64,000 bases of DNA. It comes from Flavobacteriaceae bacterium (GTDB lineage Bacteria; Bacteroidota; Bacteroidia; Flavobacteriales; Flavobacteriaceae). Each line of letters begins with the position of its first letter. Positions within the stretch are counted from its first letter, which is position 1. The stretch is from contig JAHEKV010000003.1 in NCBI GenBank assembly GCA_024638165.1, positions 124,001 through 188,000 on the forward strand, written 5' to 3'. A program made the translations under genes and the position numbers. Positions 24,088 to 31,963 of this stretch are shown piece by piece. Under the pieces are notes generated by a model that was not told where the DNA came from, ran no database searches, and worked only from the letters and a program-made list of their open reading frames with translations.

Positions 24088-25450
24088 AATCAGCTCCTCT
24101 ACGTTCTTCAAATTCAGCTCTTGCCTTAGCGATAATCTTTGGATTTTTAAAAAGTTTAGCTCCACTAAGAGCTAGAGTTTTGGCTGCTACCGCCATACCT
24201 TTTAATCCAATACTAGTACCGCCAGCAGCAACTGCTTGCCATGAATGTGCTGAAGTGCCCGGAACCCAGGTGGCGGTTCCAAAACCTACTGTAGGAACCA
24301 CAAAACTAACGTCTCCAACATCTGTTGAGCCATATGCTCTAGAAGCTTCTTGATATGGTGCAACCTCTTTTGCAATTCGCTCATCTAGCGGACGATTTAA
24401 ACTCTCAGAGATCTGCTCTGCAAAGGCACGTTCTTCTGCGGTGTAAGTATATCCGCCCACAGTTGATAAGCTTTCATGTACTAAAGTTTGCAGTGTTTGA
24501 TTGGGTAACAATTCGTGAACTCCATTTACGATTTCATAACTCATTGTAGTCTCTGTCCCTTTTGCAGCTCCTTCTGCGGCTAGAACGATGCGATCGAAGA
24601 CATTACGCACCACCTCTCTAGAGGGGTGTCTTGAATAGTAGTAAACCTCTGCGAAGTCAGGAACCACATTGGGAGCCTTTCCTCCGTCAGTGATTACATA
24701 GTGGATTCGTGTTTCTTGAGGGACGTGCTCACGCATCATATTGACCATGTAATTCATAGCTTCCACAGCATCAAGTGCAGAACGACCTCTTTCTGGGGCT
24801 CCGGCTGCATGTGCTGAAACTCCATTAAATCTAAATTTTCCTGAAATATTAGCTAGTGCTGCAGCTTCATTGGCTTGGTTAGCGGCTCCAGGATGCCAGT
24901 GTAAAACTACATCGACATCATCGAAAAGCCCGGCACGGGACATGTAAACCTTAGCTCCACCTCCTTCTTCTGCGGGGGTTCCGTAGAATCGAATACGGCC
25001 TTCAGTTTTAGTTTTTATTAGCCAATCTTTAAGGGCAACCGCAGCAGCAAGCGATGCGGTTCCGAATAAGTGGTGACCACATCCGTGCCCGCCAATAGCA
25101 TCAGCACTCTCTTTAAAGGGTACTGCTTTCTGAGAAAGACCAGGGAGCGCATCAAACTCACCTAGAATACCTATCACAGGGCCATCCGTTCCATATTCAG
25201 CGACGAAGGCGGTAGGGATTTCAGCCACATCAGAAGTAATAGCAAAGCCTTCGCTCTCTAATCGTGCCTTGAGTAGATTGCTTGATTGATATTCTTGGTA
25301 CCCCATTTCAGCTAAGTCCCAAATTTCAAGAGCAATGGTTTCATAGTTACTCAAATTTGTTTCTATGGATTCAAAAACTTGAGAAGTCTTTTGTGCAAAG
25401 GCGAAACCACTCAATAGAAGGGTTGCGAGGGTCAATTTAAGTTTTGTCAT
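24032..25450 (-). CDS. Secreted M20-family amidohydrolase (AbgB-like)
   Basis: A 472-residue zinc amidohydrolase with a clear signal peptide (L-T-L-A-T-L-L-L-S-G-F-A-F-A-Q), so it is exported. Metal-binding motifs are G-G-H-G-C-G-H-H-L-F-G-T near 120, T-P-A-E-E-G-G-G near 160, and V-L-H-W-H-P-G; the dimerisation lid lies between about 200 and 320. AbgB cleaves p-aminobenzoyl-glutamate in the cytoplasm; these exported relatives probably act on N-acyl amino acids, substrate unknown. The 3' 56 bases overlap the convergent acyltransferase gene. Confidence 0.88.
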   Translation of the reverse strand: MTKLKLTLATLLLSGFAFAQKTSQVFESIETNLSNYETIALEIWDLAEMGYQEYQSSNLLKARLESEGFAITSDVAEIPTAFVAEYGTDGPVIGILGEFDALPGLSQKAVPFKESADAIGGHGCGHHLFGTASLAAAVALKDWLIKTKTEGRIRFYGTPAEEGGGAKVYMSRAGLFDDVDVVLHWHPGAANQANEAAALANISGKFRFNGVSAHAAGAPERGRSALDAVEAMNYMVNMMREHVPQETRIHYVITDGGKAPNVVPDFAEVYYYSRHPSREVVRNVFDRIVLAAEGAAKGTETTMSYEIVNGVHELLPNQTLQTLVHESLSTVGGYTYTAEERAFAEQISESLNRPLDERIAKEVAPYQEASRAYGSTDVGDVSFVVPTVGFGTATWVPGTSAHSWQAVAAGGTSIGLKGMAVAAKTLALSGAKLFKNPKIIAKARAEFEERRGADFNYRPLLGNRPPALDYRN

Positions 25451-25494
25451 GTGTTGAGGTTTAGTAGGGTTTAAGGTAGTGAGAAATTTCAGGT

Positions 25495-26394
25495 TTAGAA
25501 ATCAGAACGAGGATGAAGTTTTTCTATGGTATCCCGAAGTTTCTCCACTGAACTATGTAGGTATATTTCAGTAGTTGTTATGCTTTCATGACCCAACATT
25601 AATTGAATGGCGCGCAAATCAGCTCCGTTTTCTAATAGATGAGTAGCAAAGCAATGCCTGAAGGTATGCGGGCTAATCTCTTTTTTAATTCTCGTCTTTT
25701 CTACAATTTGTTTGGTGAGGGTAAAAATCATTGCCCGTGTGAGCGATTTTCCCCTTCGATTTAAGAATAAAACGTCCTCGTATTGGAGTTGAGGTTGGTA
25801 TTCTGATACCCGATTTTCAAGATATCCCTCCAATCGTTTTATGGAGTAAGGACCGATTGGTACTAATCGTGTTTTCTGGCCTTTTCCGATTACTCGGATG
25901 AATCCTTCACTTAAAAATAGGTCAGAGAGGCGTAATTGAAGAATTTCGGATACTCGAAGACCACAAGCATAGAGCATTTCGAAAATGGCGAGATTGCGAC
26001 TACCCTGTGGGTGTGACAAGTCAATGGCACCCAAAAACTCCTGAACTTCAGCTTTGGTTAAGAAGACAGGAATTTTTCTCGAAAGCTTAGGAGCCTCAAT
26101 TTGTTCAGCAGGATTTATTTCGAGATATTTTTCGGCCGTTAGATAACTAAAAAAGCCTTTCATAGAGGACACTAATCGAGCTAGGGATCTTGTGCTTAAA
26201 TCTATAGAGAGTGATCCCATCGACGCTCTTAAATTCTCTAATTGAGTTGAAGTGGGCCGATCAACCCCGTTACTCATCAGGGCTTCTTTTAATCTATTTA
26301 AATCGTAGGTATAACTACTTATTGTGGCTTTACTAGAGCCCCTTTCTAATTTTAAATAGTTGATGTATTCTGCTATGGCCTGTTCCCAGTTCAT
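25495..26394 (-). CDS. xerD: Tyrosine recombinase XerD
   Basis: Resolves chromosome dimers at dif. A 299-residue protein with an N-terminal SAM-like core-binding domain (1-90) and a catalytic domain carrying Arg in C-G-L-R-V-S-E, H-T-F-R-H (the H-x-x-R pair), G-H-E-S-I-T-T-T and the nucleophile Tyr in T-E-I-Y-L-H. Its chromosomal setting beside aroQ, with no adjacent attachment repeats or phage genes, supports the housekeeping Xer rather than a phage integrase. Its ATG lies 22 bases from that of the divergent aroQ. Confidence 0.92.
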   Translation of the reverse strand: MNWEQAIAEYINYLKLERGSSKATISSYTYDLNRLKEALMSNGVDRPTSTQLENLRASMGSLSIDLSTRSLARLVSSMKGFFSYLTAEKYLEINPAEQIEAPKLSRKIPVFLTKAEVQEFLGAIDLSHPQGSRNLAIFEMLYACGLRVSEILQLRLSDLFLSEGFIRVIGKGQKTRLVPIGPYSIKRLEGYLENRVSEYQPQLQYEDVLFLNRRGKSLTRAMIFTLTKQIVEKTRIKKEISPHTFRHCFATHLLENGADLRAIQLMLGHESITTTEIYLHSSVEKLRDTIEKLHPRSDF

Positions 26395-26416
26395 GAAAAC
26401 CTTCTATTTTAGCGTT

Positions 26417-26842
26417 ATGAAGATAGCAGTTATAAATGGTCCGAACCTAAACTTGTTGGGTAAAAGAGAGCCTGAAATTTACGGCTCGACAACCTTCGTG
26501 GATTACTTTAAAGAGCTCCAGTCACGCTTTGAGGGTCACGAACTGATCTATTTTCAATCGAATATCGAAGGAGCGCTTATCGATAAGCTGCATGAATGTG
26601 GGTTTGATTACGACGGTATTGTACTTAATGCCGGGGCCTACACCCACACCTCAGTCGGTCTAGGCGATTCGGTGGCTGGCATTACTACTCCGGTAATCGA
26701 AGTGCATATTTCAAATACTTATGCAAGAGAGCCCTTCAGACACCAGTCTTTTATCGCTGCAAAAGCAGCCGGTATAATTATCGGATGCGGACTAGATAGT
26801 TATCGTCTCGCCATTGAGTCGATTCTGTCTAGAGGTGAATAA
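26417..26842 (+). CDS. aroQ: 3-dehydroquinate dehydratase, type II
   Basis: Dehydrates 3-dehydroquinate in the shikimate pathway. The 141-residue protein has I-N-G-P-N-L-N-L-L-G-K-R-E-P-E-I-Y-G (5-22, with catalytic Arg and Tyr), N-A-G-A-Y-T-H-T-S near 75, and E-V-H-I-S-N near 98. ATG 26417 gives the family-standard start; an extension into xerD is rejected. TATTTTAG, one mismatch from TAnnTTTG, ends four bases before the ATG. The 3' end overlaps lpdA by 14 bases. Confidence 0.96.
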   Translation: MKIAVINGPNLNLLGKREPEIYGSTTFVDYFKELQSRFEGHELIYFQSNIEGALIDKLHECGFDYDGIVLNAGAYTHTSVGLGDSVAGITTPVIEVHISNTYAREPFRHQSFIAAKAAGIIIGCGLDSYRLAIESILSRGE

Positions 26843-28217
26843 CCTCATCGTAGGCTGCAGCAACTGCTTCCATTACCGCTTCACTCATCGTTGGGTGAGG
26901 GTGAACCGCTTTAAGGATTTCATGTCCTGTGGTCTCTAGCTTTCTTGCTACTACTGCCTCAGCGATCATATCGGTTACTCCAGCGCCAATCATATGACAG
27001 CCTAACCATTCTCCGTACTTAGCATCAAAAATGACTTTAACGAATCCGTCAGGGTTACCGCTGGCCTTTGCCTTACCACTGGCAGAGAAGGGGAATTTAC
27101 CTACTTTAATGTCATACCCTTTTTCTTTGGCCTGTTTCTCTGTCATACCAACAGAGGCGATCTCTGGGCTGCAATAGGTACAACCAGGAATATTACCGTA
27201 GTCGATGGGTTCAACGTGCATACCTGCTATTTTTTCTACACAAAGAATTCCTTCGGCAGAAGCAACGTGTGCTAATGCTTGCCCGGGAGTTACATCACCT
27301 ATGGCGTAGTAACCTGGTATGTTGGTTTGGTAGTATTCATTTACTAATATCTTGTCGCGGTCTGTGATGATACCTACCTCTTCAAGGCCAATATTTTCAA
27401 TATTTGATTTGATACCAACAGCAGAAAGTACAATGTCCGCTTCAATAACTTGTTCTCCTTTTGCGGTTTTAACCGTAGCCTTTACACCTTCACCACTGGT
27501 GTCTACCGAAGTAACTTCAGCAGAAGTTAAGATGTTGATTCCCGATTTCTTAAAACTGCGCTCTAGCTGCTTTGAAATTTCTTCATCTTCAACAGGTACA
27601 ATGTTGGGTTGGTACTCAACCACAGTTACCTCGGTGCCCATACTGTTGTAGAAGTAAGCAAATTCGATTCCAATGGCCCCACTACCTACTACAACGAGTT
27701 TTTTGGGTTGTGACTTTAAAGTCATCGCTTCGCGGTATCCGATCACTTTTACTCCATCCTGAGGTAGGCTAGGTAATTCACGGCTACGAGCTCCGGTTGC
27801 AATTACAATATTTGTAGCAGATATAGTTGAGACTTTATCAGCGCTGGTCACTTTTACCTGTTTGCCAGGAAGTAAACTTCCGTAACCATTAATTACCTCG
27901 ATGTTGTTCTTTTTCATCAGAAATTGAACCCCTTTACTCATCGACTCGGCTACTCCACGAGATCTCCCAATTACTTTATCGAAATCGTATGAAACGTTTT
28001 CTGCAGACAGACCGTAATCGGATGCATGATTTAAGTATTCAAAAACTTGAGCTGATTTAAGTAGTGCTTTGGTAGGGATACATCCCCAATTTAAACAAAC
28101 ACCTCCGAGGTTTTCTTTCTCAACGATAGCTGTTTTAAGTCCTAACTGAGAGGCGCGTATTGCAGTAACGTAACCCCCAGGTCCACTTCCTAATACAATC
28201 AGATCAAAATTTTGCAT
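26829..28217 (-). CDS. lpdA: Dihydrolipoyl dehydrogenase
   Basis: FAD enzyme (E3) of 2-oxoacid dehydrogenase and glycine-cleavage complexes. The 462-residue protein has the FAD site G-S-G-P-G-G-Y-V-T-A, the redox disulfide G-G-V-C-L-N-W-G-C-I-P-T-K, the NAD site V-V-G-S-G-A-I-G-I-E-F-A, and the C-terminal catalytic H-P-H-P-T-M-S-E. It is isolated from E1/E2 genes. gcvT, whose complex also needs an E3, is at 52 kb. A TACTTTTG box (28243-28250) lies 25 bases before the ATG. Confidence 0.96.
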   Translation of the reverse strand: MQNFDLIVLGSGPGGYVTAIRASQLGLKTAIVEKENLGGVCLNWGCIPTKALLKSAQVFEYLNHASDYGLSAENVSYDFDKVIGRSRGVAESMSKGVQFLMKKNNIEVINGYGSLLPGKQVKVTSADKVSTISATNIVIATGARSRELPSLPQDGVKVIGYREAMTLKSQPKKLVVVGSGAIGIEFAYFYNSMGTEVTVVEYQPNIVPVEDEEISKQLERSFKKSGINILTSAEVTSVDTSGEGVKATVKTAKGEQVIEADIVLSAVGIKSNIENIGLEEVGIITDRDKILVNEYYQTNIPGYYAIGDVTPGQALAHVASAEGILCVEKIAGMHVEPIDYGNIPGCTYCSPEIASVGMTEKQAKEKGYDIKVGKFPFSASGKAKASGNPDGFVKVIFDAKYGEWLGCHMIGAGVTDMIAEAVVARKLETTGHEILKAVHPHPTMSEAVMEAVAAAYDEVIHL

Positions 28218-28242
28218 GGTAAAAACCGTTTTTAATTGGCCC

Positions 28243-28250
28243 CAAAAGTA
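28243..28250 (-). promoter_or_regulatory. -7 promoter element for lpdA
   Basis: TACTTTTG on the minus strand; 19 bases upstream is GTCG rather than TTTG, so the -33 half is degenerate. Confidence 0.5.
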
Positions 28251-28273
28251 AGGAATAACTCTAAATTATCGAC

Positions 28274-28666
28274 CTAAGATTTGGGTTTAAACTCGAGACA
28301 AATGGAGTTGATACAATATCGCTTGCCTGTAGTTTCTTTAGGGCCATCCTCGAAGATGTGTCCTAGATGACTGTCACAATTTGAACAGCGCGTCTCGACA
28401 CGAATCATACCAAAGCTTGTATCTCTTAGATAACTAATGGCCCCGGCTTCTGCCGTATCGAAAGCTGGCCAACCACATCCACTATGAAATTTATGAGTTG
28501 ATTTGAATAGGAGTGTTCCGCAAGCTTTGCAATGGTAATCGCCCTCTTCAAACGAATCGGTGTATAACCCTGTGAAAGGTGCTTCGGTACCCCCTTTTCG
28601 CATTACGTGAAAGGCTTTATCACCTAATTTTACCCTCCACTCGTTCTCATTTAGATTAGTTTTCAT
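28274..28666 (-). CDS. msrB: Peptide-methionine (R)-S-oxide reductase, cytoplasmic
   Basis: Reduces methionine-R-sulfoxide in proteins. A 130-residue protein without signal peptide. It has both zinc-binding C-x2-C pairs (C-K-A-C-G and C-S-N-C-D), H-L-G-H-I-F-E-D-G-P and the catalytic Cys in R-Y-C-I-N-S. The first ATG is 28666, within the last codons of the upstream paralogue (11-base overlap), so the two msrB genes are read together. The upstream frame opens with TTG, which I did not use. Confidence 0.93.
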   Translation of the reverse strand: MKTNLNENEWRVKLGDKAFHVMRKGGTEAPFTGLYTDSFEEGDYHCKACGTLLFKSTHKFHSGCGWPAFDTAEAGAISYLRDTSFGMIRVETRCSNCDSHLGHIFEDGPKETTGKRYCINSICLEFKPKS

Positions 28667-29135
28667 CAGGAACAAACTTTAATGCCACCCCATTGATACA
28701 GTGTCTAAGTCCTGTTGTTTTTCTAGGTCCGTCTTCGAAAACGTGTCCGAGATGACTACCGCAATTCGCACAACGTTCTTCGGTTCGCGCCACACCAATT
28801 TCGTAATCTACCGCATAGAAGATCGCCTTCTCTGATAGTGGCTGATCAAAAGACGGCCATCCACTTCCTGAGTCATATTTATTTTCAGAACGAAATAGAG
28901 GTGCATCGCAACCTGTGCATCTGTAAATCCCTTTTCGTTTTTCATCATTTAAAGGACTACTAAAGGCATATTCAGTACCAGATCTTCTAAGAACATAGTA
29001 CTCCATGCCGTTTAATTGTTCTTTCCACTCTTTATCTGTTTTAACGATAGGAAAAACGGGTTGCTTTTCATTTTCTTGACCGAAAGTGAAGCAACAGGAG
29101 AAAAGAAATAAAATAGAGAAATAGTAATTTTTCAT
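28656..29135 (-). CDS. msrB: Peptide-methionine (R)-S-oxide reductase, exported paralogue
   Basis: A 159-residue MsrB with an N-terminal signal sequence M-K-N-Y-Y-F-S-I-L-F-L-F-S-C-C-F-T-F-G-Q, possibly a lipobox (L-F-S-C). It keeps the zinc pairs C-T-G-C and C-A-N-C, H-L-G-H-V-F-E-D-G-P and the catalytic Cys in R-H-C-I-N-G. It should repair oxidised proteins in the periplasm, while the overlapping downstream gene covers the cytoplasm. The two proteins differ at many positions, so this is an old duplication. Confidence 0.92.
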   Translation of the reverse strand: MKNYYFSILFLFSCCFTFGQENEKQPVFPIVKTDKEWKEQLNGMEYYVLRRSGTEYAFSSPLNDEKRKGIYRCTGCDAPLFRSENKYDSGSGWPSFDQPLSEKAIFYAVDYEIGVARTEERCANCGSHLGHVFEDGPRKTTGLRHCINGVALKFVPDEN

Positions 29136-29184
29136 AGCTTGTTTTTATGCTAAGTTACTATCTATCGCCCTGAATTGCTAACCT

Positions 29185-29688
29185 TTAGTTCGAGCTGAAG
29201 TAGTCAAAATCAGGTTCTGATAATTCTTCAAGGTGCGGAAGTAACTCACTGTATTGGGCAGGAATTACGGCAATCTTGAAGACTTGGTTCTCACGATCTG
29301 CAGTAGTGGTTAAATTGAGATCATAATCAGCTTGCATGAAGATTCTGATATCCTTGTAGGTATGATCGAAATTATATTGCAATAAGCCCTCGTTAGTTAG
29401 CAAGGTTTGTGGAAGCGCTCTCCAAACATTTATAGGGCCGCTTGAATCACTAATCGTTTCATAAGACAAATAAACCATGATGAGATCAGCTTCATAAACG
29501 ATCCAGTCTGATGGAAAATCAAGTAACGCCTCGTAGTTATTCGAGGCATCAAAGTCAACCGAAACTTCCATAACGTTACTAAAAACAGAGACCCCCTCTG
29601 GACCTTGTGGGCCGATGGGACCTTCTGGACCATTACAAGACCAAAGAAAAACAATAGATAGTAGACTGAGTAAAACTGCTTTTTTCAT
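29185..29688 (-). CDS. Lipoprotein with a short collagen-like segment
   Basis: A 167-residue protein with lipoprotein signal M-K-K-A-V-L-L-S-L-L-S-I-V-F-L-W-S-C directly followed by four Gly-X-Y triplets (G-P-E-G-P-I-G-P-Q-G-P-E-G), then a soluble beta-rich domain of about 130 residues without a recognised fold. ATG 29688 gives the proper signal; a start at 29730 would not. Such collagen-stub lipoproteins are frequent in Flavobacteriia; function unknown. It stands apart from the msrB pair by 49 bases. Confidence 0.75.
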   Translation of the reverse strand: MKKAVLLSLLSIVFLWSCNGPEGPIGPQGPEGVSVFSNVMEVSVDFDASNNYEALLDFPSDWIVYEADLIMVYLSYETISDSSGPINVWRALPQTLLTNEGLLQYNFDHTYKDIRIFMQADYDLNLTTTADRENQVFKIAVIPAQYSELLPHLEELSEPDFDYFSSN

Positions 29689-29782
29689 GAAGTTATCTTT
29701 TATAAACTGTAGTTTCAAAATTCGGGCCAAACCTTAATTTTTAAAAAAGTGTTGTACATTTTGAGACGCAAAAACAACCGAG

Positions 29783-31114
29783 ATGAAGAGAAATGAGTTA
29801 GAGAAAGGATCGAAGAAAATGTTAAACGCTTGGGCTTTCTATGACTGGGCGAATTCAGTGTATAGTTTGGTTATTTCTTCAGCAGTTTTCCCCATTTTTT
29901 ACGGCGCTTTATTTCGTCTTTATGATGTTGAATCGGTTCGTGTTTTTGGCCTTGATTTAGAAAGAGGAGTACTTATTTCTTACGTTAGTTCAGCTGCTTT
30001 TGTGGTGATTGCCTTAGCCACACCAATGGTGTCGGGAATTGCAGATTACTTAGGTAATAAGCGTTTTTTTCTCAAGTTCTTCTGTTATCTCGGAGCCTTG
30101 TCTTGTATCGGTTTGTATTGGTTCTCTTTAGATTATATCTACTTAAGCCTACTTTTTTACTTTGGAGGACTGGTTGGTAGTTGGATGAGTATTGCCATCT
30201 ATAATTCTTATTTACCGGATGTCGCCCACAAAGAACAACAAGACCGCATCAGCGCTAAAGGGTTTTCGATGGGTTATGTGGGTAGTGTACTGTTACTAGT
30301 GGTCAATCTAGCGATGGTGATGAAGCCCGATTTGTTTGGAATCGAAGGTTCTCCTGACCAACCTGCAGAGATGATTGCTATGCGTTATTCTTTTATTACC
30401 GTTGGGGTATGGTGGATGCTTTTCAGTCAATACACCTTTTGGTACCTGCCTAAAGGGAATAAAAAGGAGGGGAGTCGAAAAGAGATTTTTCTTGGAGGAT
30501 TTAATGAATTAAAGAAAGTTAGAGCGGAGATCAAACAACTCCGTTTTTTAAAGAAGTACCTAGTCGCTTTCTTTATCTATAGCATGGCTGTTCAAACGAT
30601 TTTACTCATTGCAGCCTATTTCGGAGAGCAAGAAATCAATTGGGGAGGAGATACCGAACGAACCGTTGGTCTTATCGTTAGTATACTGCTCATTCAATTG
30701 GTAGCAATTATAGGCTCGGTAATTACGGGAAGATTGGCTGAACGCTATAACAACATTAGTTTACTTGTGGTAATTAACGCCATTTGGATGCTACTCTGCA
30801 TCTATGCCTTTTTTGTTGAAACGCCCAATGAATTTTATATCGCTGCGGGTTTTGTAGGATTAGTGATGGGTAGTATTCAAACCTTGTCTCGATCGACCTA
30901 TTCTCAAAACCTTCCCAATACAGAAGATACCACCTCGTATTTTAGCTTTTACGAGGTGGCTGAAAAAATTGGGATTGTTATTGGTACCTTCTTGTACGGT
31001 TATATTGCTCAGGTAACAGGAAGTATGCGCAGTGCAGCGCTATTTCTTGGTGTATTCTTTCTGATCGGAGCCATTTTACTCCGAAGACTTAGAAAGGCGA
31101 TTCAGAACCCTTAG
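29783..31114 (+). CDS. MFS transporter, UMF1/Atg22-like family
   Basis: A 443-residue membrane protein with about 12 hydrophobic segments. The N-terminal A-W-A-F-Y-D-W-A-N-S-V-Y-S is the hallmark of the UMF1 (Atg22-like) branch of the major facilitator superfamily, whose yeast member exports vacuolar amino acids. A later motif, G-L-V-M-G-S-I-Q-T-L-S-R-S, is also typical. Substrate in bacteria is unknown. The stop interlocks with the convergent DUF2807 gene (TTAG at 31111-31114). Confidence 0.9.
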   Translation: MKRNELEKGSKKMLNAWAFYDWANSVYSLVISSAVFPIFYGALFRLYDVESVRVFGLDLERGVLISYVSSAAFVVIALATPMVSGIADYLGNKRFFLKFFCYLGALSCIGLYWFSLDYIYLSLLFYFGGLVGSWMSIAIYNSYLPDVAHKEQQDRISAKGFSMGYVGSVLLLVVNLAMVMKPDLFGIEGSPDQPAEMIAMRYSFITVGVWWMLFSQYTFWYLPKGNKKEGSRKEIFLGGFNELKKVRAEIKQLRFLKKYLVAFFIYSMAVQTILLIAAYFGEQEINWGGDTERTVGLIVSILLIQLVAIIGSVITGRLAERYNNISLLVVINAIWMLLCIYAFFVETPNEFYIAAGFVGLVMGSIQTLSRSTYSQNLPNTEDTTSYFSFYEVAEKIGIVIGTFLYGYIAQVTGSMRSAALFLGVFFLIGAILLRRLRKAIQNP

Positions 31115-31809
31115 TTGGCGCGAACCTTTCCTGATCCAGCGATATCTTGAGAAATTTTAGTTGGATTTCCTTGATAACTCACATCTCCCGAACCGGCGAT
31201 GCTCACATCTAGGCTTTTCGTTGCATGAACCTTTGCGTCACCAGAGCCAGCAATACGCACTTTCACATCCTCGGCTTCAATCTTATCAGCCAGAACACTT
31301 CCAGAGCCTGTAATCGACACCTTTAATTCCTCAGCAGTTCCCGTTGCATGAATATCTCCAGAACCAGAGATGGAACAATCTAAGGTTTCAGCATTTGCTT
31401 CAATATATAGTTCGCCTGATCCCGATATAGCTAGTTTAAGATCGTCGCTTTCGGGAATACTACCTTTTATAGAACCCGATCCGGATATACTAAGTTCATT
31501 GATGTCTTGAACAGGTATTTCTACATAGATTTTACCTTTAATAGAACTCCATGAACCCCAGAATCTAGTTTTTTCTAAACCGATATAAAGTGCATTGTTT
31601 TTGATTTTGTAAGTCACTTTTTCTAGTTCTTTTTCATCACCCTCAAAACTGATGCTTCCTTCTTGCCCCTCAGTTAATGTTATTTCAAAAGGGCCTGAAA
31701 TGTGAATAGCATCATAAGCTCCCGTATCTTTGGTCATGCCATTCTGAGCTCGTATTTGAAAACTCAATAAAGCGATTATTGCAAAACTTAATTTTGAGAA
31801 TGTCTTCAT
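31111..31809 (-). CDS. DUF2807 (head-GIN type) secreted protein
   Basis: A 232-residue protein with a signal peptide ending in I-R-A-Q. It then contains repeated I-S-G-S-G and related turns (I-S-G-S-G-S-I-K, I-S-G-S-G-E-L, I-T-G-S-G-S-V, I-A-G-S-G-D), spaced about 20 residues apart, building a right-handed beta-solenoid. The family is labelled putative auto-transporter adhesin head, but proteins of this size are short and periplasmic or surface-attached in Bacteroidota. Role unknown. Confidence 0.85.
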   Translation of the reverse strand: MKTFSKLSFAIIALLSFQIRAQNGMTKDTGAYDAIHISGPFEITLTEGQEGSISFEGDEKELEKVTYKIKNNALYIGLEKTRFWGSWSSIKGKIYVEIPVQDINELSISGSGSIKGSIPESDDLKLAISGSGELYIEANAETLDCSISGSGDIHATGTAEELKVSITGSGSVLADKIEAEDVKVRIAGSGDAKVHATKSLDVSIAGSGDVSYQGNPTKISQDIAGSGKVRAN

Positions 31810-31911
31810 AGTGTATGTGGTTTATTTGATGACGATAAACGTTTTTAAATGTTACAACCAACACTTGGCATAGGAATTGAACCTTTATTTGCTGAACTTT
31901 TAAATCACCGC

Positions 31912-31934
31912 TCAATACCCGTTTTAGGTATTGA
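31912..31934. repeat. Inverted repeat upstream of lon
   Basis: TCAATACC (31912-31919), seven bases, GGTATTGA (31927-31934): a perfect 8-base palindrome 29 bases before the lon ATG. It could be an operator for lon control. I see no clean TAnnTTTG box in 31810-31963, so a different sigma factor or this repeat may set expression. Confidence 0.45.
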
Positions 31935-31963
31935 ACGCTGACATATTGACTTAAATCTATTTA

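Noticed and set aside
25495-26394. Tyrosine recombinase as sign of an integrated element
   Set aside because: The protein matches XerD throughout, the neighbours are housekeeping genes, and no att-like repeats flank it.
28274-29135. Tandem msrB as an assembly duplication
   Set aside because: The two protein sequences differ widely and only one has a signal peptide.
31111-31809. Repeated I-S-G-S-G codons as a DNA repeat array or CRISPR
   Set aside because: They are degenerate protein-level repeats of a DUF2807 solenoid within one open frame.
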